From the NCBI GenBank assembly GCA_018261615.1, contig JAGTSE010000032.1, positions 16,129 through 80,128 on the forward strand: a DNA stretch of 64,000 nucleotides, read 5' to 3'. Positions within the stretch are counted from its first letter, which is position 1, and each line of letters opens with the position of its first letter. The translations under genes were made by a program, and so were the position numbers. Below, one piece after another: positions 17,293 to 25,806 of this stretch. Origin of the DNA: Pseudomonadota bacterium (lineage in GTDB: Bacteria; Pseudomonadota; Gammaproteobacteria; Enterobacterales; Enterobacteriaceae). The notes beneath the pieces were generated by a model. That model saw nothing but the letters and a program-made list of their open reading frames with translations. It did not search any database and was not told the origin of the DNA.

Positions 17293-18447
17293 ATGTCAGA
17301 ACAGTTTTGCGATTATCTGCGTCAGAGCCTGCATCATCTTTTCACTGCTGCACGCACGATTTCCCTCTTTTCTCTGCTTCCGCTACTGTTTCTCGCGGCG
17401 GTTCTGCCGTTGTTAACAGGGTGCGGAGATAAACATAATGAAAAACCCGCGCCGCCAAGGCCCGTTCGTTATCAGGTTATCGGTACGGCATCCGCACATC
17501 CGGTGACAGTGCGCACCGGGGAGATCCGCGCCCATGATGAAACGACGCTGGCTTTTCGCCTCGACGGAAGAATGGTCAACCGCCTGGTCGATATTGGCGA
17601 GCGGGTGCATGCCGGGCAGGTGCTTGCTGCAATTGAAAGCGAGACCGGGAAAAACCAACTGACCAGCGCCACCGCCGATGTGGAAAGCGCCCGCGCCGCC
17701 GAACGCGTTGCGGCAATTAACCTGAGCCGGATGCAGAAGCTCATGCCTTCCGGGGCCATCGCCCGCACTCAGCTTGATAGCGCTCGTGCAGACTGGCAGG
17801 CGGCCACATCCCGCCTGAAAAGCAGTATCGCCGCAATGCATACTGCACAGGACAATCTGGGCTGGACCCAACTGACAGCGCCTGCTGAGGGGATCATCAC
17901 TCGCGTCAGCGCTTCGGCAGGGCAGGTGGTCAGCGCAGGGCAGACGATTTTCACGCTGGCCACCAGTGATGCGCGCGATGTGGTTTTTGATATTGCCGAT
18001 CCGCAGTATTTGCCTGCGCGATCGGCAAGCGCGCTGCAGTTTCCAGTGGCCTTGCTGGCAAACCCGTCTATCCGTGTCAGCGGAAAATTGCGTGATATCA
18101 GCCCGCAGGCCGATCCGCAGACCCGCACCTGGCAGGTCAGGGTGACGTTAGAGGCTCCACCTGCGGCGATGGCGCTGGGAGCCAGCGCGAGTGTTGATAT
18201 ACCGTCAGTGATGCCGGGCGGCTATACCGTACCGGCATCAGCACTCAGCCGCCTTGGCGATCAACCTGCAGTGTTTATTATCGACGGGCGTGGAAAGGCG
18301 CAATTACGCGCGGTCACGCTTGCCGGATACTCTGCAACATCCGTCGTGATTGCTTCAGGCGTGGGCGTCGGCGACAAAGTCATCACCGCAGGCGTAAGCA
18401 AACTGCGCGTCGGTGAACCGGTAATTGCCGGGGAGTTGCAGCCATGA
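17293..18447 (+). CDS. RND efflux periplasmic adaptor (membrane fusion lipoprotein)
   Basis: Links an RND pump to an outer-membrane channel. From the ATG at 17293 (GGAG 8 bp upstream) the product is 384 residues. The signal sequence is unusually long; the lipobox LLTGC puts the lipidated Cys at about residue 44. A lipoyl half-motif (TLAFRLDGRMVNRLVDIGERV), a helical hairpin of about 70 residues and the second lipoyl half (LTAPAEGIITRVSASAGQVV) follow, then beta-barrel and membrane-proximal domains. It overlaps the pump gene by ATGA. No outer-membrane factor gene is present, so TolC is the likely channel. Confidence 0.93.
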   Translation: MSEQFCDYLRQSLHHLFTAARTISLFSLLPLLFLAAVLPLLTGCGDKHNEKPAPPRPVRYQVIGTASAHPVTVRTGEIRAHDETTLAFRLDGRMVNRLVDIGERVHAGQVLAAIESETGKNQLTSATADVESARAAERVAAINLSRMQKLMPSGAIARTQLDSARADWQAATSRLKSSIAAMHTAQDNLGWTQLTAPAEGIITRVSASAGQVVSAGQTIFTLATSDARDVVFDIADPQYLPARSASALQFPVALLANPSIRVSGKLRDISPQADPQTRTWQVRVTLEAPPAAMALGASASVDIPSVMPGGYTVPASALSRLGDQPAVFIIDGRGKAQLRAVTLAGYSATSVVIASGVGVGDKVITAGVSKLRVGEPVIAGELQP

Positions 18448-21400
18448 AGCCTGTTGAAGCGCGCTTTAATCTTTCTGTCTGGGCGCTGGCACATCAGCAG
18501 TTGGTAAGCTTTTTTATGCTGCTTATTATCGCAACCGGTGTGTTGTGTTACGAAAACTTGCCGCGTAATGAAGATCCGGCCTTTACAATCAAAACGGCGG
18601 TGGTCTCTGCCCAGTGGCCTGGTGCCACGGTTGCCGATACAACACGGCTTGTTACCGATGTGCTGGAGAAGAAACTCCAGGAGATCCCGCGGCTGGATTA
18701 TATCGAAAGCGAAACCCGGGCTGGCAGCGCCGTTATCTATGTCAATCTGCGTGACGATACGCCGCCGCGGCAGGTGCCGGACATCTGGTATCAGATCCGC
18801 AAAAAGATGCAGGATATTGCCCCTTCGCTGCCTCAGGGCGCGCAAGGCCCGGCGGTGAATGATGAGTTTGATGACACCTTTGGCACAATTTATGGCTTCA
18901 CGGCGGAGGGTTTTAGTGCGCGTGAACTGCGCGATCGCGTGGAGGAGATCCGCCGCGGCCTGATGTCGCTTCCGGACATGGGCAAAATGACCCTGCTGGG
19001 TGAACAACAGGAACAGATAGTGATTGCCTTTTCGCCCCGGCAATTGGCGGGGATGGGGCTGGATATCCAGCAGGTGAGCGATGCGTTAGCCGCGCAAAAT
19101 GCCGTCGAACCGGCCGGGACACTTCGTACCGGCAAAGATAATGTCGCGCTGCGCGTCAGCGGCGCACTGACCAGCGAGGAGAGTCTGCGGGAGGTCACCC
19201 TGCATATCAATGACCGCTATATTCCGCTGACCGATATTGCTACTGTGAGCCGCCAGATTGCCGAGCCGCCAGCGCCAGTGTTTCGCGTCAACGGCCAGCC
19301 TGCGATCGGGTTGGCCATTTCGATGGCCACCACCGGCAATATGCTGCGTTTCGGTCAGGCATTGCACGCAAGAATGACAGAGGTTGAGACGCAGTTGCCC
19401 CATGGCATTGAGATGGTGAAGGTGGCAGACCAGTCGGAGGTGGTGAGCGACGCGGTCAGCGGCTTTGTTCGGGTGCTGGTTGAGGCTGTGCTGATTGTGC
19501 TTGCAGTTTCTTTTGTTTCGCTGGGGATTCGCGCGGGGCTGGTGGTTGCCGCCGCGATACCGCTGGTGCTGGCGATGACATTTGCCGGGATGATGCTGGC
19601 CGGAATTGGGTTGCAGCGCATTTCTCTGGGGGCGCTGATCATTGCGCTGGGGTTGCTGGTGGATGACGCGATGATCACCGTCGAAACCATGGTTGCCCGA
19701 CTGGAAGCTGGCGAGTCGCGCAAGAGCGCCGCCACCTATGCATTCAAAACTACGGCGTTTCCTATGCTCACCGGAACGCTGGTGATGATCGCCGGTTTCA
19801 TCCCTGTTGGCTTTGCCGCCAGCAGCGCCGGAGAATACTGCTTTTCCCTGTTTGCGGTAGTGTTGATTGCCTTACTCTGCTCATGGGTGGTCGCCATACT
19901 CTTTTCGCCGCTGACAGGTACCTGGCTGCTGCCAGCCCAAATCAATGGGCGCGTTCGTGGTGCAGGACGACTGGCGCTTGCATATCGAGCTTTGCTGGCA
20001 TGCGTGCTACGTCACCGTTTATCGACCCTGATGATCGCCGTTGCCGCACTGGCGCTGGCGGGGATCGGCACACGCTGGATGCAGGGAGAATTTTTCCCGG
20101 CCTCGGATCGCCCGGAGTTGTTGGTCAGCCTGGCCCTGCCGGCAAATGCTTCTCAGCCTGAAACGGAGCGGCAGGCGGAACGCCTGGAAAAGGCGCTCAA
20201 GGGGAATGCGGATATTGATCACTACACAATGTATGTCGGTTCCGGTGCGGTACGTTTTTATCTGCCGATGGAGGTGTTGCTGGATAATGAAAACACCGCG
20301 CAACTGGTGGTAGTGGCGAAAAATATGGCGGCGAGGGATCGCCTGCGCCAGCAACTGACGACGCTGCTTGCCAATCAGTTCGCCGATCTGACAACCCGTG
20401 TTTCGCCGCTCGAGTTAGGGCCGCCCGTTGGCTGGCCGATAAAATACCGGGTGAGCGGGCCCGATTATGCACAGGTGCAACGGCTTGCGCATCGCCTGGC
20501 GGCAGAAATAGGCACTTCATCACTGACTCGCGAAGTGAATCTGACCGCCGGCGAGCCGGAGAGGACGATTACGCTTCAGGTCAACCAGACGACAGCGCGG
20601 GCGGCAGGGGTTTCATCAGAAAGCATTGCGCAAATGCTGAATACCGTCTGGTCCGGCAGCACGGTGACTATGGTACGTGATAATGATCGCCTGGTCGGGG
20701 TCGTGTTGCGCGGCAACGATCGCGAACGGCTGGATTTTGGCACACTGTCGACGTTGATGTTACCGACGGCAAAGGGTACAAAAATTCCACTGAGCGAAGT
20801 CGCTACGCTAGCCTGGGGGGTGGACGATCCGGTTATCTGGCGTCGCCAGCGTCTGCCCTTTATCACGGTTCAGACCGATCTGGTGCCCGGCGTGCGCGCT
20901 GAAAGCGTGTCGGCTGACCTGCGTCCGACAGTGGATAAACTGCGCGCGCAATTGCCTGCCGGATACCGAATCGAAGAAGGCGGGACGGTGGCTGAATCCG
21001 ATAAAGGGAACTGCTCGGTGTATGCCGTGTTGCCGGTAACTCTTGTTGCCATGCTGACGTTATTAATGCTTCAGTTGCAGCGTTTTTCCCGCATGCTGCT
21101 TGCGTTGCTGATGGCCCCTTTTGCTCTGCCGGGGATTGTCCTGGCGATGTTGCCGACGGGAACTCCGATGGGTTTTGTAGCATTGCTTGGGGTGATTGCG
21201 CTGGCGGGGATGATTATTCGCAACGCGGTGATTTTGATCAGCGAAGTGGATAGCAATTTGGCGCAGGGGATGTCCGCAAACGAAGCCATTGTGGCGGCGA
21301 CGGAGCACCGGGCGCGCCCCATAATGTTGACCGCCTGCGCCGCGATCCTTGGGATGATCCCTATCTCGCATCAGGTATTCTGGGGGCCGATGGCTTACGC

Positions 21401-21518
21401 GATTATTGGCGGGTTGATTGTGGCCACGCTGGTCACGCTGACCGTGTTACCCGCCGCTTTCAGCCTGCTTCTGGGATGGGGCGCCTATTCAGGCTATCAG
21501 GGAAAATCTGGCCGATAA
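18444..21518 (+). CDS. RND-family efflux pump, inner-membrane transporter
   Basis: A proton-driven AcrB/MexK-type exporter. The 1024-residue protein has the usual twelve membrane helices in two halves, each with a large periplasmic loop. The proton-relay Asp pair is present in helix 4 (GLLVDDAMITVE). The first loop begins with NEDPAFTIKTAVVSAQWPGA. Length is slightly below AcrB (1049). Co-translated with the adaptor and downstream of a two-component system, it is probably switched on by that system. Substrates cannot be told from sequence. It belongs to the HAE1-like group rather than the heavy-metal group because it lacks the CusA Met relay. Confidence 0.93.
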   Translation: MKPVEARFNLSVWALAHQQLVSFFMLLIIATGVLCYENLPRNEDPAFTIKTAVVSAQWPGATVADTTRLVTDVLEKKLQEIPRLDYIESETRAGSAVIYVNLRDDTPPRQVPDIWYQIRKKMQDIAPSLPQGAQGPAVNDEFDDTFGTIYGFTAEGFSARELRDRVEEIRRGLMSLPDMGKMTLLGEQQEQIVIAFSPRQLAGMGLDIQQVSDALAAQNAVEPAGTLRTGKDNVALRVSGALTSEESLREVTLHINDRYIPLTDIATVSRQIAEPPAPVFRVNGQPAIGLAISMATTGNMLRFGQALHARMTEVETQLPHGIEMVKVADQSEVVSDAVSGFVRVLVEAVLIVLAVSFVSLGIRAGLVVAAAIPLVLAMTFAGMMLAGIGLQRISLGALIIALGLLVDDAMITVETMVARLEAGESRKSAATYAFKTTAFPMLTGTLVMIAGFIPVGFAASSAGEYCFSLFAVVLIALLCSWVVAILFSPLTGTWLLPAQINGRVRGAGRLALAYRALLACVLRHRLSTLMIAVAALALAGIGTRWMQGEFFPASDRPELLVSLALPANASQPETERQAERLEKALKGNADIDHYTMYVGSGAVRFYLPMEVLLDNENTAQLVVVAKNMAARDRLRQQLTTLLANQFADLTTRVSPLELGPPVGWPIKYRVSGPDYAQVQRLAHRLAAEIGTSSLTREVNLTAGEPERTITLQVNQTTARAAGVSSESIAQMLNTVWSGSTVTMVRDNDRLVGVVLRGNDRERLDFGTLSTLMLPTAKGTKIPLSEVATLAWGVDDPVIWRRQRLPFITVQTDLVPGVRAESVSADLRPTVDKLRAQLPAGYRIEEGGTVAESDKGNCSVYAVLPVTLVAMLTLLMLQLQRFSRMLLALLMAPFALPGIVLAMLPTGTPMGFVALLGVIALAGMIIRNAVILISEVDSNLAQGMSANEAIVAATEHRARPIMLTACAAILGMIPISHQVFWGPMAYAIIGGLIVATLVTLTVLPAAFSLLLGWGAYSGYQGKSGR

Positions 21519-21872
21519 CTAAAAACCGGCGTATGCCGGAAGTGGGGCGGATTCTATCCAGGAGTGCTGGCGGAGTATGTCGTGATGAAAGAGAGTTGGC
21601 TGGTATGCAAACCGGTTTCTCTGGATCATGTGCTGGAGCTTGTCGGTGGCAGCCATCTGGGGAAGTCCGCCGCAATGGCAGCAGTGGGTTCTTCGCCGCT
21701 GGAACCATTGCCAGCGGCGCTGGCGCATCTGGAACGTGGGCCGTCAGGTAATATAATTATTAACATGGGAAATAAAAAAATCGGGTGAGCGCATCTTGTG
21801 CATCTATTATTCAACAATAATGTTTTGCTGGTAAAAAATAAACGGGCAGGGTAATTTATCGCCCGTTCATAT
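21519..21872. other. Unassigned stretch between RND pump and virK-like gene
   Basis: About 350 bp. It begins with a short CCGGCGTATGCCGG hairpin just after the pump stop. A plus-strand frame at 21564-21788 could encode 74 residues (MLAEYVVMKESWLVCKPVS...), and a minus-strand frame at 21519-21728 could encode 69. I recognise neither. The base composition is coding-like up to about 21750 and then AT-rich, so it may be a gene remnant. Confidence 0.4.
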
Positions 21873-22820
21873 TTATTTGCGTGCTAATGAATGCATTTTT
21901 TCCGTCACATCATCCAGTAATTCAAAACGACGGCGATATTCTGCACGTTTTTTACTGGCAATGCTTTCCAGCGACTTACGCGAAAAAGTCAGCGGCAAAC
22001 GCCAGCGCCAGGCATTATCTTTTACCCCTTCAATCGAGGCCCAAAATTCATCATAGCTGGCATGGAAATGTCGCCCTTTGCTCAGGCGATAACGCAGTGC
22101 GCGGAAGACATGCCCGTTATCACTGACGCCATAGATTGCCGAAACGCCGGTCAGCGTGGCGAGCTGGCTCAGTACTTCAAGGGCGATTTTTTTCGGGAAT
22201 ACGCCGTGGCAGGCACGGGTCGCCAGTTTAATCACCTCATGGCTGACCTCTTTACGCGGGCCTTGCAGACCGCCAATGACCAGAATTTGTTGCCCCTTTT
22301 CGCTGATAACGCTGAACGTCGCGCTGGCCAGCAACGTATTGTCGCCATCGCACAACCAGAGTGTGCTTTCCCCTTCGCGTTCCGCTTTGCTGGCGTTAGA
22401 AGCATATACCGTGAAATGCGTATCATCTTTCCCCATAAATTCAAGGATCTGCGTGGGTTCAGTCGCACTGAGGGCGGCGGCCAGTTGCGGCGATACGTTA
22501 TTATCAAGCCAGTTGTAGTGGTTGATAATGGCATCGGCGCGCTGCGAGGCATGTAAACCGCGTGTCAGATACTGACGGTGCGATTTACTCGGCAGCGTGA
22601 TTTGGGTCGCCAGCAGTCGGTCGAAATCCGGGCGGCGGGAAAGCGCATTAAGCATGCGGTTGGTAGCGGACCAGAACAGCAGCGAACGCAGCAGAAACTT
22701 AAGGCGATACTCGCGCTTTTTCCAAATGGGGCCGGGCACAAGACGGCCATTTACCAGATCGCTAATAATATGTGAATTATTATTTTGTTTAAGTTCTGTT
22801 GGTTGACTAATATTTGACAC
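21873..22820 (-). CDS. VirK/YbjX-family protein (DUF535)
   Basis: The family includes Shigella VirK and E. coli/Salmonella YbjX, linked to outer-membrane remodelling, surface protein display and resistance to cationic peptides; the biochemical role is unknown. The 315-residue product has the family length and motifs such as WLCDGDNTLLASATFSV, VIGGLQGPRK and the C-terminal RRRFELLDDV. No signal peptide or membrane helix is evident. It is divergent from pphA. An inverted repeat lies just before the start. YbjX is PhoP-controlled in some relatives; I did not find a convincing PhoP box here. Confidence 0.88.
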   Translation of the reverse strand: MSNISQPTELKQNNNSHIISDLVNGRLVPGPIWKKREYRLKFLLRSLLFWSATNRMLNALSRRPDFDRLLATQITLPSKSHRQYLTRGLHASQRADAIINHYNWLDNNVSPQLAAALSATEPTQILEFMGKDDTHFTVYASNASKAEREGESTLWLCDGDNTLLASATFSVISEKGQQILVIGGLQGPRKEVSHEVIKLATRACHGVFPKKIALEVLSQLATLTGVSAIYGVSDNGHVFRALRYRLSKGRHFHASYDEFWASIEGVKDNAWRWRLPLTFSRKSLESIASKKRAEYRRRFELLDDVTEKMHSLARK

Positions 22821-22829
22821 GGTACGTGG

Positions 22830-22859
22830 CCTCTAAATAATGTATTAACATTTTAGAGG
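22830..22859. promoter_or_regulatory. Inverted repeat in the virK-like leader
   Basis: CCTCTAAA (22830-22837) and TTTAGAGG (22852-22859) are perfect 8-bp inverted arms around a 14-base AT-rich spacer. The repeat begins 10 bp upstream of the virK-like start codon. It may be an operator or a leader hairpin affecting translation. Confidence 0.45.
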
Positions 22860-22992
22860 TATGGGAAATACAAATTAATAGGCGCCTTTTTTTTATTTCG
22901 CTTTCATTTAACCTTTATTTAATTAACAGGCTGCATGCAATTGTTACGCCATCTGTCAAGGGTTTTCCTATACTTAAAAAAAGGGGGGAATT

Positions 22993-23637
22993 ATGTATCA
23001 ACGTCTTGATGGAGAGTGCTGGCGGCATATCTGGTTGGTTGGCGATCTGCACGGTTGCCACCAGCGTTTAATGCAAGCGTTGCGCGAACGCCATTTTGAT
23101 CCATACCAGGATCTGCTGGTGTGCGTGGGGGATTTAATCGATCGCGGGCCGGATAGTCTGCGCTGCCTGGCGCTGCTCAAGAAGCGTTGGTTTAAGACCG
23201 TGCGCGGTAATCATGAGCAGATGGCGATTGACGCCCTGCGTTTTGGCGATATGGCGATGTGGCAACTCAATGGCGGTAGTTGGTTTAGCGCCCTCAGCGA
23301 GGCTGAACAGCAAGAAGCGCTGGCAGCGCTGCGCAACTGCGCTGAATTGCCTTATATTTTGGAGCTACGCTGCGGCGGCGCGGTGAACGTCATCGCGCAT
23401 GCGGATTACCCGGCTGAAGAGTACCAATGGGAGCAAGCCGTGGATGGCGAATCGGTGCTGTGGCGCCGCGACAGGCTCAACCAGTGGCTGGCTGGAAAAG
23501 GGCAGCGTATTGCGGGGGCCGATCATTTCTGGTTTGGTCATACGCCGCTGAAAGCGCGCGTTGACAGACAAAACCAGCACTACATCGACACCGGCGCCGT
23601 CTTCGGCGGTGAGTTAACGCTGGTGCAGTTACAGTAG
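22993..23637 (+). CDS. pphA: Serine/threonine protein phosphatase 1
   Basis: A PPP-superfamily metallophosphatase which in E. coli acts on phosphoproteins and signals misfolding to the Cpx/DegP response. The 214-residue protein carries the whole metal site: GDLHGCH (residues 17-23), GDLIDRGP, RGNHEQM, and later His residues in VIAHADYP and WFGHTPL. Its ribosome site lies in an unusual A7G6 homopolymer immediately upstream. It is divergent from the virK-like gene and its stop abuts the convergent yebW. Confidence 0.95.
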   Translation: MYQRLDGECWRHIWLVGDLHGCHQRLMQALRERHFDPYQDLLVCVGDLIDRGPDSLRCLALLKKRWFKTVRGNHEQMAIDALRFGDMAMWQLNGGSWFSALSEAEQQEALAALRNCAELPYILELRCGGAVNVIAHADYPAEEYQWEQAVDGESVLWRRDRLNQWLAGKGQRIAGADHFWFGHTPLKARVDRQNQHYIDTGAVFGGELTLVQLQ

Positions 23638-23829
23638 CTAAAAATCGCTGAATTCATTGGCCGGGTGCCAGAAACCATCAATAAACTCTTCAACGGGAAA
23701 ACAACCGCCATAGCGTATGCGTTGATTGTCCATGGCAACAAGGCACTGCTGCTCTGTATTAAACACATCGACTACGATGTCGTCACATCCACCGTCCAGG
23801 TAGCAAACGAATAAGACCAGCGCGAACAT
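23638..23829 (-). CDS. yebW: YebW, small protein of unknown function
   Basis: A 63-residue protein matching E. coli YebW in length and sequence (MFALVLFVCYLDGGCDDIVVD...). It has four cysteines, and an N-terminal hydrophobic stretch. I chose the ATG at 23829; the upstream frame start at 23859 adds residues not in the family. The stop codon touches the end of pphA. The function is not known. Confidence 0.9.
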   Translation of the reverse strand: MFALVLFVCYLDGGCDDIVVDVFNTEQQCLVAMDNQRIRYGGCFPVEEFIDGFWHPANEFSDF

Positions 23830-23905
23830 TCCACCCCTCAGTTCCGTACAACGTAACAATAAGTGTAGGGGATGAATTCAGGCAGGGGAAATCAGGCAAG
23901 TAAAT

Positions 23906-23926
23906 AACCCGTCTTACGGACGGGTT
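23906..23926 (-). terminator. Hairpin after yebV
   Basis: AACCCGTC (23906-23913) pairs with GACGGGTT (23919-23926), ten bases beyond the yebV stop on the minus strand. The following minus-strand sequence is moderately T-rich (TTATTTA), consistent with a terminator. Confidence 0.7.
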
Positions 23927-23935
23927 TCCATTGGG

Positions 23936-24175
23936 TCAGGCAAGGCGCATAACCCAGGTGTCAGATTGTTGATCGTAGTGCTCGCGATAAAGAACCGAAT
24001 GTTCGCCGTTAAGGAGCGCGGGAATGCTGGTGTCCGCGTCCCAGGCATCAAGCTGCATACATAAATCCGGATCGGAACTACAGGGGATATGTAACGTTCG
24101 CTCCCCCTGGTTCTCTCCCTGCAACTCGGCATCATCGATTTCGAATGCGCCAATGCGCACGCTGGCTTTCGTCAT
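23936..24175 (-). CDS. yebV: YebV, small conserved protein
   Basis: A 79-residue DUF1480 protein almost identical to E. coli YebV (KASVRIGAFEIDDAEL, DPDLCMQLDAWDA, LNGEHSVLYR). It is acidic, with two cysteines and no membrane segment. I chose the ATG at 24175, since the longer frame from 24226 adds an unrelated leader. No function is established. A hairpin terminator follows, and yebW lies downstream on the same strand. Confidence 0.92.
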   Translation of the reverse strand: MTKASVRIGAFEIDDAELQGENQGERTLHIPCSSDPDLCMQLDAWDADTSIPALLNGEHSVLYREHYDQQSDTWVMRLA

Positions 24176-24289
24176 AATGCTCTCCGCTGAACGTTGAAGT
24201 GTGGTACGACCAGTATAGCCGCCCAAATTTCAGCCTGGTACAACACGGAGCAAGATGCCAGTCAGAAGGTGCGATTTTTTTGTAAGCCG

Positions 24290-25729
24290 TCACGCATTGC
24301 TGGTAAACAATCGGCCATCACGTACCAGTTCACGCGGATAACTGTTCTTCAGCCGCGATCCCACCTTTTTCGCCAGACCCAGCGGTTGTCCCTGGAAAGT
24401 GACAATTACATCGTCACGCGCGGGCACTGTTTGCGGGTAAATATCGCGTCCGCGATACCACTCCTCCGCCTCGGCCAGTGTCAGGGAAAACGACCGTGGG
24501 TTATCCTGACCTGCCAGCGCAATCACCGCTTCATGCTGCCAGCGATACCCTTTGTTGTGCGTTTCCGCCAGACGCAGGCCAATGCGCGAGAAGCGGACTT
24601 TGCCGATTAACGGCTCAATTTCGATCGGAAATAGCCACAGCTCTTTATCGCGCTGCCACAGGCGCAGGCTGTCGTCCCAGCGTAAGCCGATGGCGGCGGC
24701 GGCCGTTGCGACCTGTGCCGCTTCTTTTGCTTTGAGCGGTGTGAAGGGGAAGTTACCCACTTTGTAAGTCGGTGCAGGTAAAGGCTCGACTGCTGCTGTT
24801 TTACGCAGACGGGCGACAAAAAAGCCTTCGCAGTCGTAAAGTTGCGGGAATACGTGCAGGAAACCTTCCGTTGTTAAAGCGCGAGCGGCATCGGCAAACA
24901 GCCCATCCAGTGGCAGGAATTCGACGGCGTCCGGGTACTGCTCCCGCAACCAGTGGCAGATGGCTTCATTTTCGTCGCGGTTGAGCGTACAGGTGGAATA
25001 GACCAGCGTGCCGCCGGGGCGCAGCGCGTGAAAAGCGCTATCAATCAGTTCACGCTGCGTGGCCGCAATTTCCAGATTGCTGGCTACGGACCAGTTTTTC
25101 AGCGCATCCGCATCTTTACGCACCACACCTTCGCCGGAACAGGGCGCATCAAGCAGAATGGCGTCGAACATCTCCGGTAACGCCTGGCCGAATACGCGGC
25201 CATCAAAATGGGTCAGGGCCACATTGCGGATGCCATTGCGGCTGATATTCGCATGCAACACTTTGACGCGACTGGCGGAAAATTCGTTGGCAAGAATGGC
25301 ACCGGAATTATTCATCCTCGCGGCGATCTGCGTGGTTTTGGAGCCTGGGGCGGCGGCTACATCCATCACGCGCTGTGGCATTTCACCATTAGCAAACAGC
25401 GCGGCAACCGGCAGCATTGAACTGGCTTCCTGAATATAAAACATCCCGCTCAGGTGCTCAGCGGTACTGCCCAGCGGCAGCGACTCTTCGTCATTACGCT
25501 CGATCCAGAACCCTTCCTCGCACCACGGTACCGGCGTCAGTTGCCAGCCATAAGGGGCGACAAGGGCGAGAAAATCGGCGACGGAAATTTTCAGCGTGTT
25601 GACGCGAATGCTGCGGCGTAGCGGGCGCTGGCAGGCAGCGATAAACTCATCGAAAGAGAGATGTTCCGGCATTACCAGGCGCATTTGCGCGAGGAATTCG
25701 TCAGGAAGGTAGACAGCGTTTTGAGCCAC
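24290..25729 (-). CDS. rsmF: 16S rRNA m5C1407 methyltransferase
   Basis: Methylates C1407 of 16S rRNA in the 30S subunit. From a GTG at 25729 the product is 479 residues, exactly the E. coli length; a longer frame to 25840 exists but its extension is not family-like. The SAM site is MDVAAAPGSKTTQIA. The two catalytic cysteines are in DAPCSGEGV and YSTCTLN. A C-terminal PUA-like domain binds RNA (region with RDIYPQ). The gene follows letA-letB on the same strand. Confidence 0.95.
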   Translation of the reverse strand: MAQNAVYLPDEFLAQMRLVMPEHLSFDEFIAACQRPLRRSIRVNTLKISVADFLALVAPYGWQLTPVPWCEEGFWIERNDEESLPLGSTAEHLSGMFYIQEASSMLPVAALFANGEMPQRVMDVAAAPGSKTTQIAARMNNSGAILANEFSASRVKVLHANISRNGIRNVALTHFDGRVFGQALPEMFDAILLDAPCSGEGVVRKDADALKNWSVASNLEIAATQRELIDSAFHALRPGGTLVYSTCTLNRDENEAICHWLREQYPDAVEFLPLDGLFADAARALTTEGFLHVFPQLYDCEGFFVARLRKTAAVEPLPAPTYKVGNFPFTPLKAKEAAQVATAAAAIGLRWDDSLRLWQRDKELWLFPIEIEPLIGKVRFSRIGLRLAETHNKGYRWQHEAVIALAGQDNPRSFSLTLAEAEEWYRGRDIYPQTVPARDDVIVTFQGQPLGLAKKVGSRLKNSYPRELVRDGRLFTSNA

Positions 25730-25806
25730 GGGCGCACCACAAGGAGAAAAACAAGCGCGCAGTGTAGCATAAAGGCTCCGGCGCAAACACGCCGGAGCTG
25801 GGAGGG

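Noticed and set aside
22900..22935. PhoP box in front of the virK-like gene
   Set aside because: GTTAA-like hexamers are present but spaced 15 bp apart instead of 11, so they do not fit.
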